Of a DNA stretch of 64,000 bases, positions 52,596-64,000 are shown one piece after another. This DNA comes from Hirudo medicinalis. Its lineage: Eukaryota; Annelida; Clitellata; Hirudinida; Hirudinidae. Positions within the stretch are counted from its first letter, which is position 1. Each line of letters starts with the position of its first letter. The stretch spans positions 239,854 through 303,853 of the forward strand of contig MPNW01000048.1 of assembly GCA_011800805.1 (NCBI GenBank), read 5' to 3'. The position numbers were made by a program, and so were the translations under genes. The notes beneath the pieces are model-generated. The model searched no databases, was not told the origin of the DNA, and worked only from the letters and a program-made list of their open reading frames with translations.

Positions 52596-55170
52596 CTTGC
52601 TCCGCAAAATCGTTTTTTCTATGAGAATAAAACCGAAGTGACAAGCACCATCGAAAATGTTAACAACTGAACCAACCTCTCATGTCCATCAGGATGATTT
52701 TCATGAATGTAACAACAGATTTCTTTAATAAGAACAGATTGCCAATGGCATTAAAGTGCTGTTTTGTCCAATGTATGATCCAGCCCTCAAAAAGCAATAC
52801 TCACTAAATTGAAACGATTATTTACACATGCTAGGTGGGCAAGCATAAAACATAAAATTTTTTAGTTTGATTTAATCTTTGTATTGCACTATATTTCCAC
52901 TAAAATAAAATTATTTTCTTTATTTTATTGCAAAAAGTCGACATCAATGTCTTACACAATAAGGTTCCTCTTACGGATTTTCCAATCTGACAAAATTTAT
53001 TATTTAAATTTACTTAACTAAAGCATTTTAAAGATAACATTCTTTCAGTCGGAACGCAATTTTGTAGTGAAATTATTAATAATTGTAACAACACAAAATA
53101 ATTGCAGAAGCGATTTAGAACCCTGCTCATTATAAATGGAATGAATCTTTCATCATTCCAATCAGTTTTATTTCTCATGCAAAAAAGTCTTTTAATAAAT
53201 TTTCATTCAAAAAGTCTGAGAAGAATGTGAGGAAACTTTGTGACGTTTGGGTGTTGACAGCCCAAAAAAAAGGTGAGCCAATCATTTGGGGTCAGGCAAT
53301 CAAATATTAATTTGTACTTAAATTTGGCTAAGGAGAATTAAATATATTTGGACTTTTATTTGATTTGTAAAAACATTCAAATGACGTTTTCAACTTTGTT
53401 GTTGTTGAAGATTAACGACCGTTAAATAACTGGATGATTAGGACGGTGCTGTCATCGTGATAGGCGAAGGACTCACCAAAGGACCTCATATGGACGAAAC
53501 AATAACGTTGTAATGAAAATTGCTTTATTACAATTTACCTTAAAAGGTGAAAATTGAATGTGCACTTCAAGCACATCGTTTTTATTTCATTCTATTTGCA
53601 TAAACTGCATCGGTCGGGAACATGATTTTCTTTTGTGCGCATTTCAATTATTCTTCATAGTTTTTACGGTTTTAAGCTTGTTGACAATATCGGGCTTCAA
53701 TTCCGAAATTCTGAGAAAATATAGTTTTAATTAAGTAAGTGCAATCAATATGTCACTCAAAAACTGAAATGATTACTTTTTTGTGAGCAAAAAAATTGAG
53801 GTTATCTCAGAGACAGGATTACTGTGTTTCAATAAAATGTTTGGATGGACCAAAGTACTTCAGAATTGTTAATTTTATCAGCAACAAAGGAATGACTTCT
53901 CAGGTTCGACAATCACCCGCTAGGCAAGCATTAATTCATTCGATATTCTCAGCAGACTGGCAAAATTAAATTTCAAAACTTGGTAATAAATTTTCAATTT
54001 GACGACTCTTCTGCCCAGTGCTTTCAGTGGACAAAGCGAAAAGAACGATTTTGTTTTTTTTTAACAAAAATTGGACATCATTGAGACATTTGATTCGATT
54101 AATTGGTAAATACGAAATTAATTGGTGATTACATATTCATGATCGATAAATAAATTGAATCGCAGTTAGATTTCGAAATAAAACGAGTTGCGATCGCAAA
54201 GGTGTTTAATTTTCTTCATGGAACAACATGGAATTTCAATACGGAAGTACTGTTAGTATTGATAGTAATGCTAGTGCTGTTAGCAGCTCGAACAACTTTT
54301 GTCCGATGAGACCCTTTAAAAATGAGTCAATGTCAGGCTGATAAAATTTTTGTGCTGATAAAATGGAGGGTCGTTGAATGTTTTTTTTCAGTGGAAAAAG
54401 AATTGGCATGCTTCGATGCGATTGAAAGCAGAGAATGCTTAAACTGTTCATGTCAGCATGAAAGCTCAGGAAATGAAGTTGATGCATTTTCTGTGTCGAT
54501 GTGTTTTTCATGTTGTCGTTTTGAAGTTGAAACAACAACATTGATGTTAATAAGAACAACTGTTTGCAGTTGCCAAGTTGATAACAATTATAGTTGCAGT
54601 CCAACAATCATAATATTGTCGACAATAATTATGATGATGATTATAATTGAAATAATATCAAATTTAAATTTATAAGAAATATTTGAGTATTGATGATAAT
54701 TTTATTCTATTTCTTTAAAAAAAAAGTTAAAATTTCCAAGAAAATGTGTTTTGATGACCGCAATAACTTTTTAGACTATTTTAAGTCTCAATCAGACGTG
54801 TGAAGTTTCCTGCCATAAATTACTTGTAAAGATTCTATACATATTACGCAATTAATCTCATAAATAATTTCTACAATTTTAAGTTTTTTTTATTAAAATT
54901 CTTCAATAAACACAGACAAACTTTTATATTTGTTGAAACTATTAATCTGTATTAAGTAAATGAAAATACCAAGAATTTGTGAATGTCATTGACAAAATTG
55001 AAATGAAACTCAGCACCTCACTAATGCATGATTTGAAAAACTTTGAAAATAAGAATATTTTAAGCTGAGGTGCTATCATAATAAGTTAAAATTTCTGACA
55101 AATCAGAACTTAATTGACGTAAGAAACTTTAAAAATTACGAAAAGTTTGAGTAAATATATTTTTAATTAA
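52596..55170. other. no gene called
   Basis: 5' flank of the DMTF1-like gene followed by AT-rich sequence. Two overlapping frames near 54240-54670 on opposite strands are not supported by splice borders or composition. Confidence 0.5.
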
Positions 55171-55954
55171 AGTTATTTATTTTATTTTATTTTATTTATT
55201 TCAAAATTGAGCAGAGGACAAGTGCCTTTTACCTGCTCACAAGCAAACAGACAAGAGTCCAAATCATCTTAGTTAAGCAACGGACTTTAATCAAATAAAT
55301 AAAAATAATAAATAAACAAGAACACTTATTCGAGAAATGTCACTCTAACATATCATTTGTAGAAAAGAAAGGGAGTAAAGTCGTGTTCGTTGACAAGGCA
55401 GGTGAATCGACTGTAGGTAGGTTGTTGATGAAACGATGTTATTAAGGAGAGTTCCAAATTTTGAAAATTGCGATTAGTGAAAAAGTATTTAGTGCTGTCT
55501 ATTGAGCAAAAGTCGGGCTTAAGTTTAAACTGATGTCCTCTAGTGGGTGTATAATTAGCGAAATGAATGTGGTTTATGAAGTCAGTTGATATCAGGTTAT
55601 TGATTATCTTGTACAGTAAACAGAGATCACCTATAAGACGGCGATATTCGAGTGATTTGAGTTTCAATGCCTTGAGACGATCTTGATACCCTAAATGTCC
55701 GACCCCAGGAATGGCCTTGGTAAATTTCTTTTGAATCTTTCAATGCTCTAAACCAAGTAATGGTGGTGAAGGTTCAAGACCTGACAGCTGCACTCAAGGA
55801 GTGGTCTGACATAAACGCAGAAAGCTTTGATGAGAAGATTTCTGTCCCTAGAGGTGAATGATGTGAGAATCAGTCGCGATCGGACTATAGCCTTGTGTGT
55901 GTGTGTGTGTGTGTGTGATGTTGTCAATGTTGTCATTATTTTATAACTAAACAC
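55171..55954 (-). mobile_element. CR1/jockey-like LINE, truncated 3' fragment
   Basis: The minus strand encodes the C-terminal reverse-transcriptase region in two frames: 55748-55954 (IVRSRLILTSFTSRDRNLL, VRPLLECS), then 55353-55667 (KLKSLEYRRLIGDLCLLYK, TRGHQFKL). This is the order seen in CR1-type LINEs (RPLLEY...LEYRRL.GDL...YK). A frameshift separates them, and a (TGTG)n microsatellite interrupts the first. The 3' end carries an (AAAT)n-like tail near 55171-55201. Inactive. Confidence 0.8.
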
Positions 55955-58900
55955 ATCCTGCCATATTTTGAGATAAATAAAATAATATATTTATAATATA
56001 AAAGTTTCATATTTATTACAAACCATATTTATATTTATTACCTACCAAATAATTAAATAAATAATTGAATAAATATTTCACTAATAATTAGTTGCCCTAA
56101 AATGAATGGAGTGGTGATGGATTATTGTAAAATGAATGAAAATTGTGGCCTCACATTTAACGATGAACTTCAAAAGAGGTTTGCAGGGTTTGAGTTTAAA
56201 CACAACATTTTGTAATATATTTTATTTTCTGCTTATCACAAATTGTTGCTGGTTTTTCTGATTAATAATTAATAATTACGAAAGTAGCGCACTTTTTAAG
56301 TCATTATACAAATTGGTCTAATGAGAGGAATTTGACAAAATTGAATTAAAGAATAACTTTTCCAAGTAATGTTTGTTTTTGTTGTTACAAGTCCTGGAAA
56401 ACCAAACATAATAATTTGTTATACAACAAACTCATTGATTATGCAATCATGTAGTTATAACATATTTGCATCAACAAAATAATTTATTATAAAACATAAT
56501 AATTTAATTGAATAATGGAAATTGTAGTGGACATTATAATATTATAATTATGGTGGAAATTATAGGGGAATCTTACATGCACAAGCATGCACAAACTCCA
56601 CGGAAAGACCACATTCCACATGGATTCAGAGCGAAGAGTTCAGCTGGAATGTGGAATGTCGTTGAGAATTTTAATCCGAACATTAATCTGGAAGACACGC
56701 TATTGCAAATTGTTCATTAAGTTAAAAATTAATATTAATAATAACAATATTATTAGTAACAATATCATTAAATAATAATTAAATATATCTATTTCTTTTT
56801 CAAAATAAATAATTGATAAGTAAATAAAATACATTAAATGAATGTCGATATAAACTCGATAATTTACAAATGTTTTAAATTGAAATAATTTTGGAATGCG
56901 ACATTAAATGAAATCAAAGAAGATGAAGAACACATCAAAGGCGAGTTTGTTGAACTTGTTACATCAATCATTTCTAAGAAAACCATTATGCATGAATGTC
57001 ATGAGCATTTACATTAAAAAAAATTAAATTAACATAATTTATTACAACCGTGATTTTAATTATGGCATTTCGAACTTTTGAATAAAGATTTTTTCAAACG
57101 AAAATATTATTAATAAAAGTAATAAATAATTTATGATTCTATTACTTTTGTAATTGTAACAAGTGATAATTTTTTTAATGTGCAAATATTTGAAAATATT
57201 AGAAAAATACGAAATAAGATTTTAATTAATCCCCCAAGGCATTTTTCAGAACGAATTTTAATATTTTAAACTCATAATTTTTATCTCGGTTAATTTTAAA
57301 AATGATGAACATTTCAAGTGCTCAAGTCTTCAAACCCTCCAAAAACTTTCGGGAACAATTTTCGACAAAAACCCGATGCTTTCCAGGCATTTCATGTCTT
57401 TTTCATTCAATCATTCCTTTGTTCTTCCTTTGACTGTCGTTCCATTATTACCTCTCCATTAATATTCTACACAGTAAAACCTCTTTATGAAGAACAACTC
57501 TTCAACGAAATATTCGTTGCAACGATCAAATCTTAAGACTTTGTGTGTTCAAAATATTCTCACAAACGAATTTTATCAATAACCAATCAACGATAAGCAT
57601 TTTAACCCCTTTGTATTTTAAACCGTCTTTGTAACAAAAGTCTCCATGTACTCAATACATTTGGCATGAATTCATTATTATCAGTGACTTCCACCAATAT
57701 TTAAAGTGAAATTTTAGACTATTAAATCTCTCCATTGAAAATATCAATGTCATAAAACTGACGTTCCAAATGAGTTAACAACGTGCAGCATATATAGTGA
57801 TAGCCAATTGAAAGTGAATGTTTAAAGGAGGACATTTCTATAGAAATTCTTTATTTAAAACGTAAGAATGAAATTAGAATATGAAATATTTTATGGTATT
57901 ACGAAATAAGTCATTTCACATGTGGTCCCATGGTCTGTTGTTAATGTTGATGTCACTTCACATGTGGACATTTAAAGCATCCTCAAGTGCTCAAAGAGCC
58001 ATTCATCAATTATGCTTTGCAGGTCATCGAGTACTGGTCTTATTAGCTAATTTTATTTTTCACAAACATGCTGTGACAAAATTATTTTACGCCTAAAAGT
58101 TGCAAAATGGGAAAATCACACGAAGTTAGCGAATGACTTTGTTTTGGAAACTTGAACACTCCATGGTAACAAAGGAAAACAAAAATTTAGTTGACAAGAA
58201 AACAATAATTCACAATTATGTATCTAAAATTTCTACGATGGGATGACTCACCTGAATGTTGCTGGATGGGATGTTTATGCTTTGAGTTCTTTAAGTACTT
58301 CTGACAATTTTCAAAAATGAAACTGGCATCAAACATTTAGTCTTTGACGAGAGAATGAAGTGACGGCCACTTTAGAAAAAAATGTAGTAGGTCCGTGGAG
58401 AAGTTTTCACTCTTAATTAAACAGCCACACTTTTCGAGGCACGGATGAAAATGCACTGAGGACACACAAACATTTTGAGAAAACAACAAGAGACCATCTC
58501 AAAAAGAGTATTTTGAGCTAAATTGCTGAACAACTGGAAAGAAGTCTGAAAAATTGGCTGACAATCATTTTAAGGGCTGCAGAAGGAAACTGCGTTTCAG
58601 ACTGATATGAAGGCATTGTTGAAGAAGAAGAACAATTACAATTACTTATGTTTAACTATTTTTAAATACCCACTGCTTCTGCTTGAAGAAAAACTTCTAA
58701 TGAATGAGTATCAATAAATTTTGTTGTTAAATAAGGAATTTTAAAAAAGCTCGTGATGTTAATGCTCTTGTGCTTAATAGTTAGGTAAATACCTTGCAGT
58801 TATTTTTAAAAGCATTTCAGATGCATTAATGCAACTCGATAACTTAAAGAATTTTAAAAGTGATTCACAATCATTCATAAAGCGATCGTACTCGAATGTC

Positions 58901-59476
58901 AATTAAGTTTATAAACTGACACTTCATTCGAATTAAATGAAAAATGCGTGGAATTGGAAGAAAGAGGCAAACTTGAAAACTCTTGTTTGAGATGAAAACG
59001 CATTTAAAAATTGGCTCGTTAAGCAGTGGATTCCGATGTTTTTAATTTGAGGTCGAACCTCAACAAGTTTTATGAAAATTCGTTTAAACTTGTGAAAAAT
59101 TATTTGGAATTACTAAAAATTCCTATTAATTATGTTTTGTTTTCAAATGTTTTCCAAAAGGTAATTTGCTGCTGAGCTATTGTTGTAAATGCCAATTGGT
59201 TTTAGAATCTCATTTTTCTTCTGTGGAAATGTGACAGGTTTATTTCATGGCATTTAGTGCAAATAAAATACAAAATAAAATAAAATAGAAAATAAATAGC
59301 TCCACCCAACGTATCTTTTTGAGATTGCCTGCCGAATTGGCAAAATCCTTTTTTTAACTGCTTTCGCGTGAACTGAGATTTGAAAGCGTCCACCAATGCT
59401 TCCTAATAATAAATCTTGCTCGACGAATAAAAGCAGAACGAATTGAAGTTTTTTGATCTCAATTGAATATTTTTTC
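55955..59476. other. no gene called
   Basis: Strongly AT-rich sequence without convincing ORFs, splice pairs or recognised repeats. Confidence 0.5.
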
Positions 59477-59610
59477 AAGATTCACTTTTTGATCGTTCTA
59501 TCATTTATATAGCGTCCCTACCCGATGGCTCTCCGTCGATGAAGACTGGGTTGCGAACACGACACATTACGTCTGTTGCCATTACGACCACATGCAGGAA
59601 CGTAACCTGC
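59477..59610 (-). repeat. dispersed repeat (copy 3)
   Basis: Read on the minus strand it shows the same order as 50007-50165: GGTCGTAATGGCAACAG, AATGTGTCGTGTTCGCAACC, GACGGAGAGCCATCGGGTAG, GGACGC, then GATAGAACGATCAAAAAGTG. Confidence 0.55.
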
Positions 59611-59710
59611 ACAAATATTATTGTTACTGGAGTTGTTAATCTCGTTGTTGTTATTATTTATTCTACCAACGATCTCCTATAAAAGTAAGCCACCTTCAGC
59701 ATCAAAAATA

Positions 59711-59760
59711 TCTATAAATATAAAACAGAAAGTGCATGTATATGTCTTTCTGCCTATAGA
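59711..59760 (+). mobile_element. Helitron-like 5' end
   Basis: TCTATAAATATAAAACAGAA followed by AGTGCATGTATATGTCT repeats the start of the elements at 9820 and 9896. No matching 3' end (GGTTTAAAAAAGCTRRT) was found downstream, so only the left end is called. Confidence 0.4.
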
Positions 59761-60259
59761 TTGACTTATTGATAGAAAAATCTTTATTCGATAGAAAAGT
59801 CAATGATAACACTACACGATCAACTCTAATTCTAATTCAAATTTCTACTGCGACTCTCTTCTCCCACTCTCCTCCCTCCCTCGCGAGGTGGTGGTGGTTA
59901 ATTAACATCCTTCTCATTACTAGATCATTGGGACGGAACACTCTCCCTCGCGTCTCTGAACCTGGTCCATCTATATTATATGTATTATATATTTTTCGAA
60001 ACTCTTGATGGAGCCTTCTAACAAGGATCTTCAGAGGATTGGCCCCTTCGATGAACGTTTCGGCCCTGAATCCTTACGCTCTCAGGGGCTGGGCCGCATC
60101 CGGTGATCAGACGGATGTCCCTGTCAGCTTGTTCTTCCTTCTTATCAACATACTCACGCAACATACCCTCAACAATCAACGGACTGTCCGCACGATACAA
60201 ACTAAGATAAACAATTTTACGTCTGAGAAATAACACTAGAAACTCTATTGCAGCGCCTC

Positions 60260-60780
60260 CTATATACCGTTGGCGTTACCGCTGTTCAGGTGTCTCTTTG
60301 ACGCCGACTCTGCGGCCTCAGACAGTTCTTTGACGAAATGTTTTGTCTGCCTGTTGGAAAGGCCTATCGCTCTGAGAAAGGCGTACGTGGACTTGCCTAC
60401 AAGTCCTCTAGCACCGACTTCGACGGCGAAAAGATGGACACCATATCCTCTTGCTTCCATTGTGAGATCAAAATACCGGTCGCTCTTCAAAGCATTGCTA
60501 AGATCCATTCTGTCTTCCCATGGGACCGTCAATTCAACCAGGATGAAGGAGTCTGTCGCTGTTGACGCCAACACTAGGTCCGGCCGCTTGCCGCTCTCTT
60601 GCAGCACCTTGTGGCAATGCCTTTCTCCTTGCAGGTCTGCTGAGACTTCCCANCCGTCAATTCAACCAGGATGAAGGAGTCTGTCGCTGTTGACGCCAAC
60701 ACTAGGTCCGGCCGCTTGCCGCTCTCTTGCAGCACCTTGTGGCAATGCCTTTCTCCTTGCAGGTCTGCTGAGACTTCCCA
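60260..60780 (-). pseudogene. restriction-like endonuclease (RLE) fragment of an R2-type non-LTR retrotransposon
   Basis: The minus frame 60260-60607 reads RPDLVLASTATDSFILVELT, VPWEDRMDLSNALKSDRYFD, then HLFAVEVGARGLVGKSTYAF. This fits the PD-(D/E)xK-like C-terminal endonuclease of R2/NeSL/R4-clade LINEs: RPDLV, then an acidic residue in (D/E)LTVP, then K..(K/R)Y. No reverse transcriptase lies next to it. The 5' part is duplicated at 60654-60780 with an N between, so the upstream end cannot be read reliably. A domesticated nuclease is possible but the broken context favours a relic. Confidence 0.6.
60526..60780. repeat. 127-bp perfect tandem duplication joined by one N
   Basis: 60526-60652 and 60654-60780 are identical, separated by a single N at 60653. 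A perfect duplicate next to an ambiguous base is typical of an unresolved contig join, so it is probably an assembly artefact. Confidence 0.9.
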
Positions 60781-60783
60781 TTC

Positions 60784-60995
60784 TTTGGCTTTTATATAAA
60801 TATATATTATATATATTATAAATATATTATAATAATATATATTATAAAATATATATAAATAATGTAGATGGATCAGGTTTATATATATATATATATATAA
60901 ATATATATATATAAATATATATATAAATATATATATATAAACCTGGTCCATCTACATTATATGTATTATATATATTATATATATATATATATAAA
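60784..60995. repeat. AT dinucleotide tract with a long hairpin
   Basis: A (TA)n/(TAAATA)n region. Within it 60861-60888 and 60931-60958 are inverted copies (27 of 28 pairs, core CCTGGTCCATCTACATT). The same core recurs at 59961-59990 in direct orientation. Confidence 0.8.
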
Positions 60996-62579
60996 CGGCT
61001 AGCTAAATGATAATGATATTGAGAACTGAGGACCCAGGCTTGTGGCTCACAAGACAAAGAGAAAAATGAAAATAAAATCCCACGACAATAAAGGAATGGC
61101 CACGCGCAAGTCGCGACGGTGAGCTCAGGTGAGCTCTTAGGCTAACGGCTTGGCAGAAATGTAATAGAGTATTTGCAAATTAATATTATTTATTATAAAC
61201 ATTATTTTATTCTATAAAGTAATAAATAAGTGAGTAAATGTTATTGATTGATGTTTTAAAATGTTTAACGTACCCAGCAAGAAAATGTGATTGTTTGTAA
61301 TTTTAATCTTAGAATTTTTAATATCTTAACTTAAATTAAATATTTTCAGATGGCATTTTCAATTTTTTGCACCATCCTCCTCATTGTCACGTCTCGTCAC
61401 AGAAAACTCTCTCCCCACTCGACTAATGTGACGTGACAAAGCTTTGACCTCAATCAAAAAAGAAAGACATAATAATAAATATTATTTTTCAAAAAAGAAA
61501 ATTAAAATTAATGTCTCTAATAATTAACAACATGAACAAAAATGCCAATAAGAATTTAATCATTGTCTTTCTAGGACTACCTCTACGTGCGCTGATAACA
61601 CCACATAACATCACACAATATCTCACAGAATCTCAGGCCCACAAAAATACTTGACATTGAAGAACATTCCTATTCAGCAAATAATCACGCAAATAACTGG
61701 CAGCAGGATTATTACGTAAGCGTGGAATTTACAGATGATAAACCCACTTGTTAACTGAATATTTACTAAATAAATCCAACAATAAACTCGGCATAAATTA
61801 AGCCCCGTCGTTTATTAGAATAATATCAAGTTTTATTGTTCCTGATTCTCACATAGCGATGAGAAACGTTCATTCAAGGCTTAAACGGGCAGAGCATGAT
61901 TTGTATCTCTGGTGTTGTTGGTGCTTCATTTAGTTCTAAATAGTCCTCATCAATCCACTCTGCACATTCTCCGCTTTCTTCATTCTTCTATTATTGCCAC
62001 AATTTCTCTTTGCCGCCGAGCTGCAATTCTCACTGGCCTGCTGCGTTTGTGTCACAAAATGGTTTCTTCTGGTTATTTTTTTACCAAAAATCTTTAATTG
62101 ATGTGACGTCACATCTTTTGTTAGCTCTCCATCGCCACACATCTTCACAAATGTTTGAGCTCACTAAATGCGTGATGTCATTTATGGATGGCCCTTAATT
62201 TATATTTTAAGTTTAAGTTGGAATTTGTTAAAATATTTTTAATTAATTTATATTAATTTCAGGGTAAATTGAAATTTTAATGAAGGTAATTTTTAAAATC
62301 TAAACATTTATTTAAGAAGTAAACAATTTTTAATGGATTTAGGAATAAAAATAAGAATTAAACTTAATATTTTATTGAAAACTTGAAAAGTTCTTAAGTA
62401 TTTTTGTTTTCTTTTATTGAATGAATGACAGAAAATTATTCATTTAATAAAATTGTGAAATTTCTATGATTTGCGAACATTTGTAGCTCTTCTCATGATC
62501 CAAAAGATTTTATTTTTAACTTTCAATTAACTCAATTAAATTGCAAAATAATATAAATTCAGAATCTCTAATATTTAAT
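60996..62579. other. no gene called
   Basis: AT-rich sequence without supported coding regions; short frames near 61912-62198 are not convincing. Confidence 0.5.
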
Positions 62580-63720
62580 TTTTTTTTTTAATTACATCTT
62601 AGTTTATTGAACTAAAACAAATAAATGTACAAGCTTTGAGTATATAGCCGGGACATATCGAATTAAGACAGTCAAAAGGAATAATCCCAGAGGAATTTCT
62701 TCCTGTCGAGAGGACATCCTACTAAAGTAATACGACATTATTTTGGCGAACGAACTATTTGGTGGGGTGATGGGTGATACGTGAAAAATGAAATTTGAGT
62801 CCAACAAATAAATGACAAATTCAACAGATAAACGAAATTTGTTTTTAAACAGGAGAAGCGATGCGGTTGATTTAATAATCACAGGAATATTTGAGTATAA
62901 ACGTGGTCCAGAGCATTTCAAAGAAAATTATGTAAGAGTGGTGCGAGCTGGATCAGAACGGAAGTCACTGGATGACCATGAGATTTAACATCTGATGAAG
63001 ACTAATAAAAAAATCCTAAACGACGTAGGTAGCAGACGATTGCTTATTATTACGTATTTATGCAAGAAGATTCCAACTTGTACTGAGTTAATTTGAAAGA
63101 CACTAAGGAGATGATTCTCGATTCTCGAATCTCTGTCTTGTAGATGAACCTATTGGAAAGTGATGAATGATGCGGATAAATCTTTTTGCAATTTTGGTCG
63201 ATAGGAATTGGATAATTTGAGGCCCTAACAATGTTGCAGTAAGACAAATAAGGATAAACCAAAGCGTAGTACAACATTGTCTAACAATGTATAATACATT
63301 GACGTGTAGGAAACGACAAATGCTTGACAACAAACCGACAGATTTTGATATTTTCGATTGAAGATATTTAATGTAATTCACCCATGTGACTTGTTCGTCC
63401 AACCAAACACCTACAAATTTACAAGATATAACCCTACATATTGTTACCTTATGTACATGTAAGGATAACATGCGTCTGATATAATAATTTTATTTTTATG
63501 GTGAAAAACAATAAAATTAGTTTTTATTCAAATTCAAAGAAAGTTTATTTGCACATAACCAATCAAACGGCAAATCTAAGTTATTGTTAATGGCATCCAA
63601 TAGAGCTGTAATGTTGTCGCCAAAAACGAAAAGGTTGGTATCATCAGCAAACATAAAGTAGTCAAATACATTGCTCACATTGTTCTGGAAATTTAGCAGA
63701 ATTGAGGGAACAGTTTATTG
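62580..63720 (-). mobile_element. jockey/CR1-like LINE, 3' half, degenerate
   Basis: Minus-strand order: DYFMFADDTNLFVFGDN (63600-63670, reverse-transcriptase active site with both Asp), CANKLSLNLNKN then a stop, KFVGVWLDEQVTWVNYIKYL (63103-63471), a frame switch to YYALVYPYLSYCNIV (63050-63277), and finally YSNIPVIIKSTASLLLFKNK (62604-62921), the usual LINE C-terminal block. It ends in a poly(A) run (T run at 62580-62591 on the plus strand). Frameshifts and stops make it non-functional, and the 5' part is cut off by another LINE at about 63737. Confidence 0.85.
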
Positions 63721-63737
63721 TCATGGCATGGCATCAT

Positions 63738-63739
63738 AT

Positions 63740-63780
<41 letters not shown>
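63738..63780. repeat. (AAT)n microsatellite, probably a LINE tail
   Basis: About fourteen AAT units. On the minus strand they follow directly the 3' end of the LINE at 63781-64000, as expected for the simple-repeat tail of CR1/L2-type elements. Confidence 0.85.
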
Positions 63781-63782
<2 letters not shown>

Positions 63783-64000
63783 TTATTTATAGAGCGCCAT
63801 AAGCGTAAGCATCAGGGGCGCTTCGTCCTTCGCTGCTGAGGGAAAAGGTGGGTCTTGAGGTTCGCCTTGAAGAGGCTGAACGAATCAGAGGCCCTAAGTT
63901 GTGGGGAAGACCATTCCATGTCCGAGGGGCGGAGAACTTGAAGGATTTAGCTTCAAACTTGTTCCTCGGGATAGGAATGTTAAGGAAGTTAGATGACTCC
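63781..64000 (-). mobile_element. second LINE, C-terminal end, runs off the window
   Basis: The minus strand encodes RPSDMEWSSPQLRASDSFSL then FKANLKTHLF, the LINE C-terminal pattern (P..WN.LP..LR...S...FK..LK.HLF), with a short 3' UTR (AGAGCGCCATAAGCGTAAGC on the plus strand) and the (AAT)n tail. A stop interrupts the frame. The rest lies to the right of the window. Confidence 0.65.

Noticed and set aside
54236..54675. Cys-rich frame on plus and overlapping frame on minus
   Set aside because: Both strands open equally, composition follows simple TGA/TTG-type sequence, no borders or family signature.
60018..60236. Minus and plus frames next to the RLE fragment
   Set aside because: They may be remnants of the same element, but no domain pattern is recognisable.

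Overview
This is AT-rich nuclear DNA from an animal. Genes are split by introns with GT-AG borders, and exons of 45 to about 1100 bases lie among long AT-rich introns. Triplet and tetranucleotide repeats are common. There are remnants of several eukaryotic transposon types: CR1/jockey-like LINEs, an R2-like endonuclease domain, a hAT element, Helitron-like ends and tRNA-derived repeats. The gene content (NIK/MAP4K4-type kinase, NCK, a CortBP2-type protein, OGFR, DMTF1) is metazoan. Compactness and divergence suggest a non-vertebrate; the phylum cannot be fixed from this window.

Layout. 1-16 kb is gene-poor: one candidate minus-strand exon at the left edge, a tandem Helitron-like pair near 9.8-10.3 kb and an unrecognised 302-codon minus-strand ORF at 10.5-11.4 kb. 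16.1-29.9 kb (minus) holds fifteen exons of a TNIK/MINK/MAP4K4 (NIK, misshapen) germinal-centre kinase. The kinase domain is complete, but the usual coiled coil is missing and the C-terminal CNH domain was not found. 30.85-36.4 kb (plus) holds a complete NCK adaptor (three SH3 domains and an SH2), divergent from the kinase gene across about 0.9 kb. 40.0-41.8 kb (plus) holds a coiled-coil protein resembling CTTNBP2/CTTNBP2NL. 42.9-43.8 kb is a 42-bp satellite broken by a 631-base gap. 45.7-48.3 kb (plus) holds an OGFR-domain gene. 48.9-52.6 kb (minus) holds a DMTF1 homologue with one apparent single-base deletion. 52.6-64 kb is mostly transposon debris.

How the genes fit together. NIK-family kinases are known partners of NCK. 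Here the two genes share one intergenic region, and the kinase carries a PxxPxRxxS element of the type bound by the second SH3 domain of NCK. The CortBP2-like neighbour belongs to a family tied to the striatin (STRIPAK) complex, which also engages germinal-centre kinases. The block may therefore group genes of one cytoskeletal signalling network; this last step is inference.

Gene models were built by eye from reading frames, splice borders and remembered family motifs. Exon phases agree throughout the kinase, NCK, OGFR and DMTF1 models (DMTF1 needs one restored base). No alignment or database search was run.
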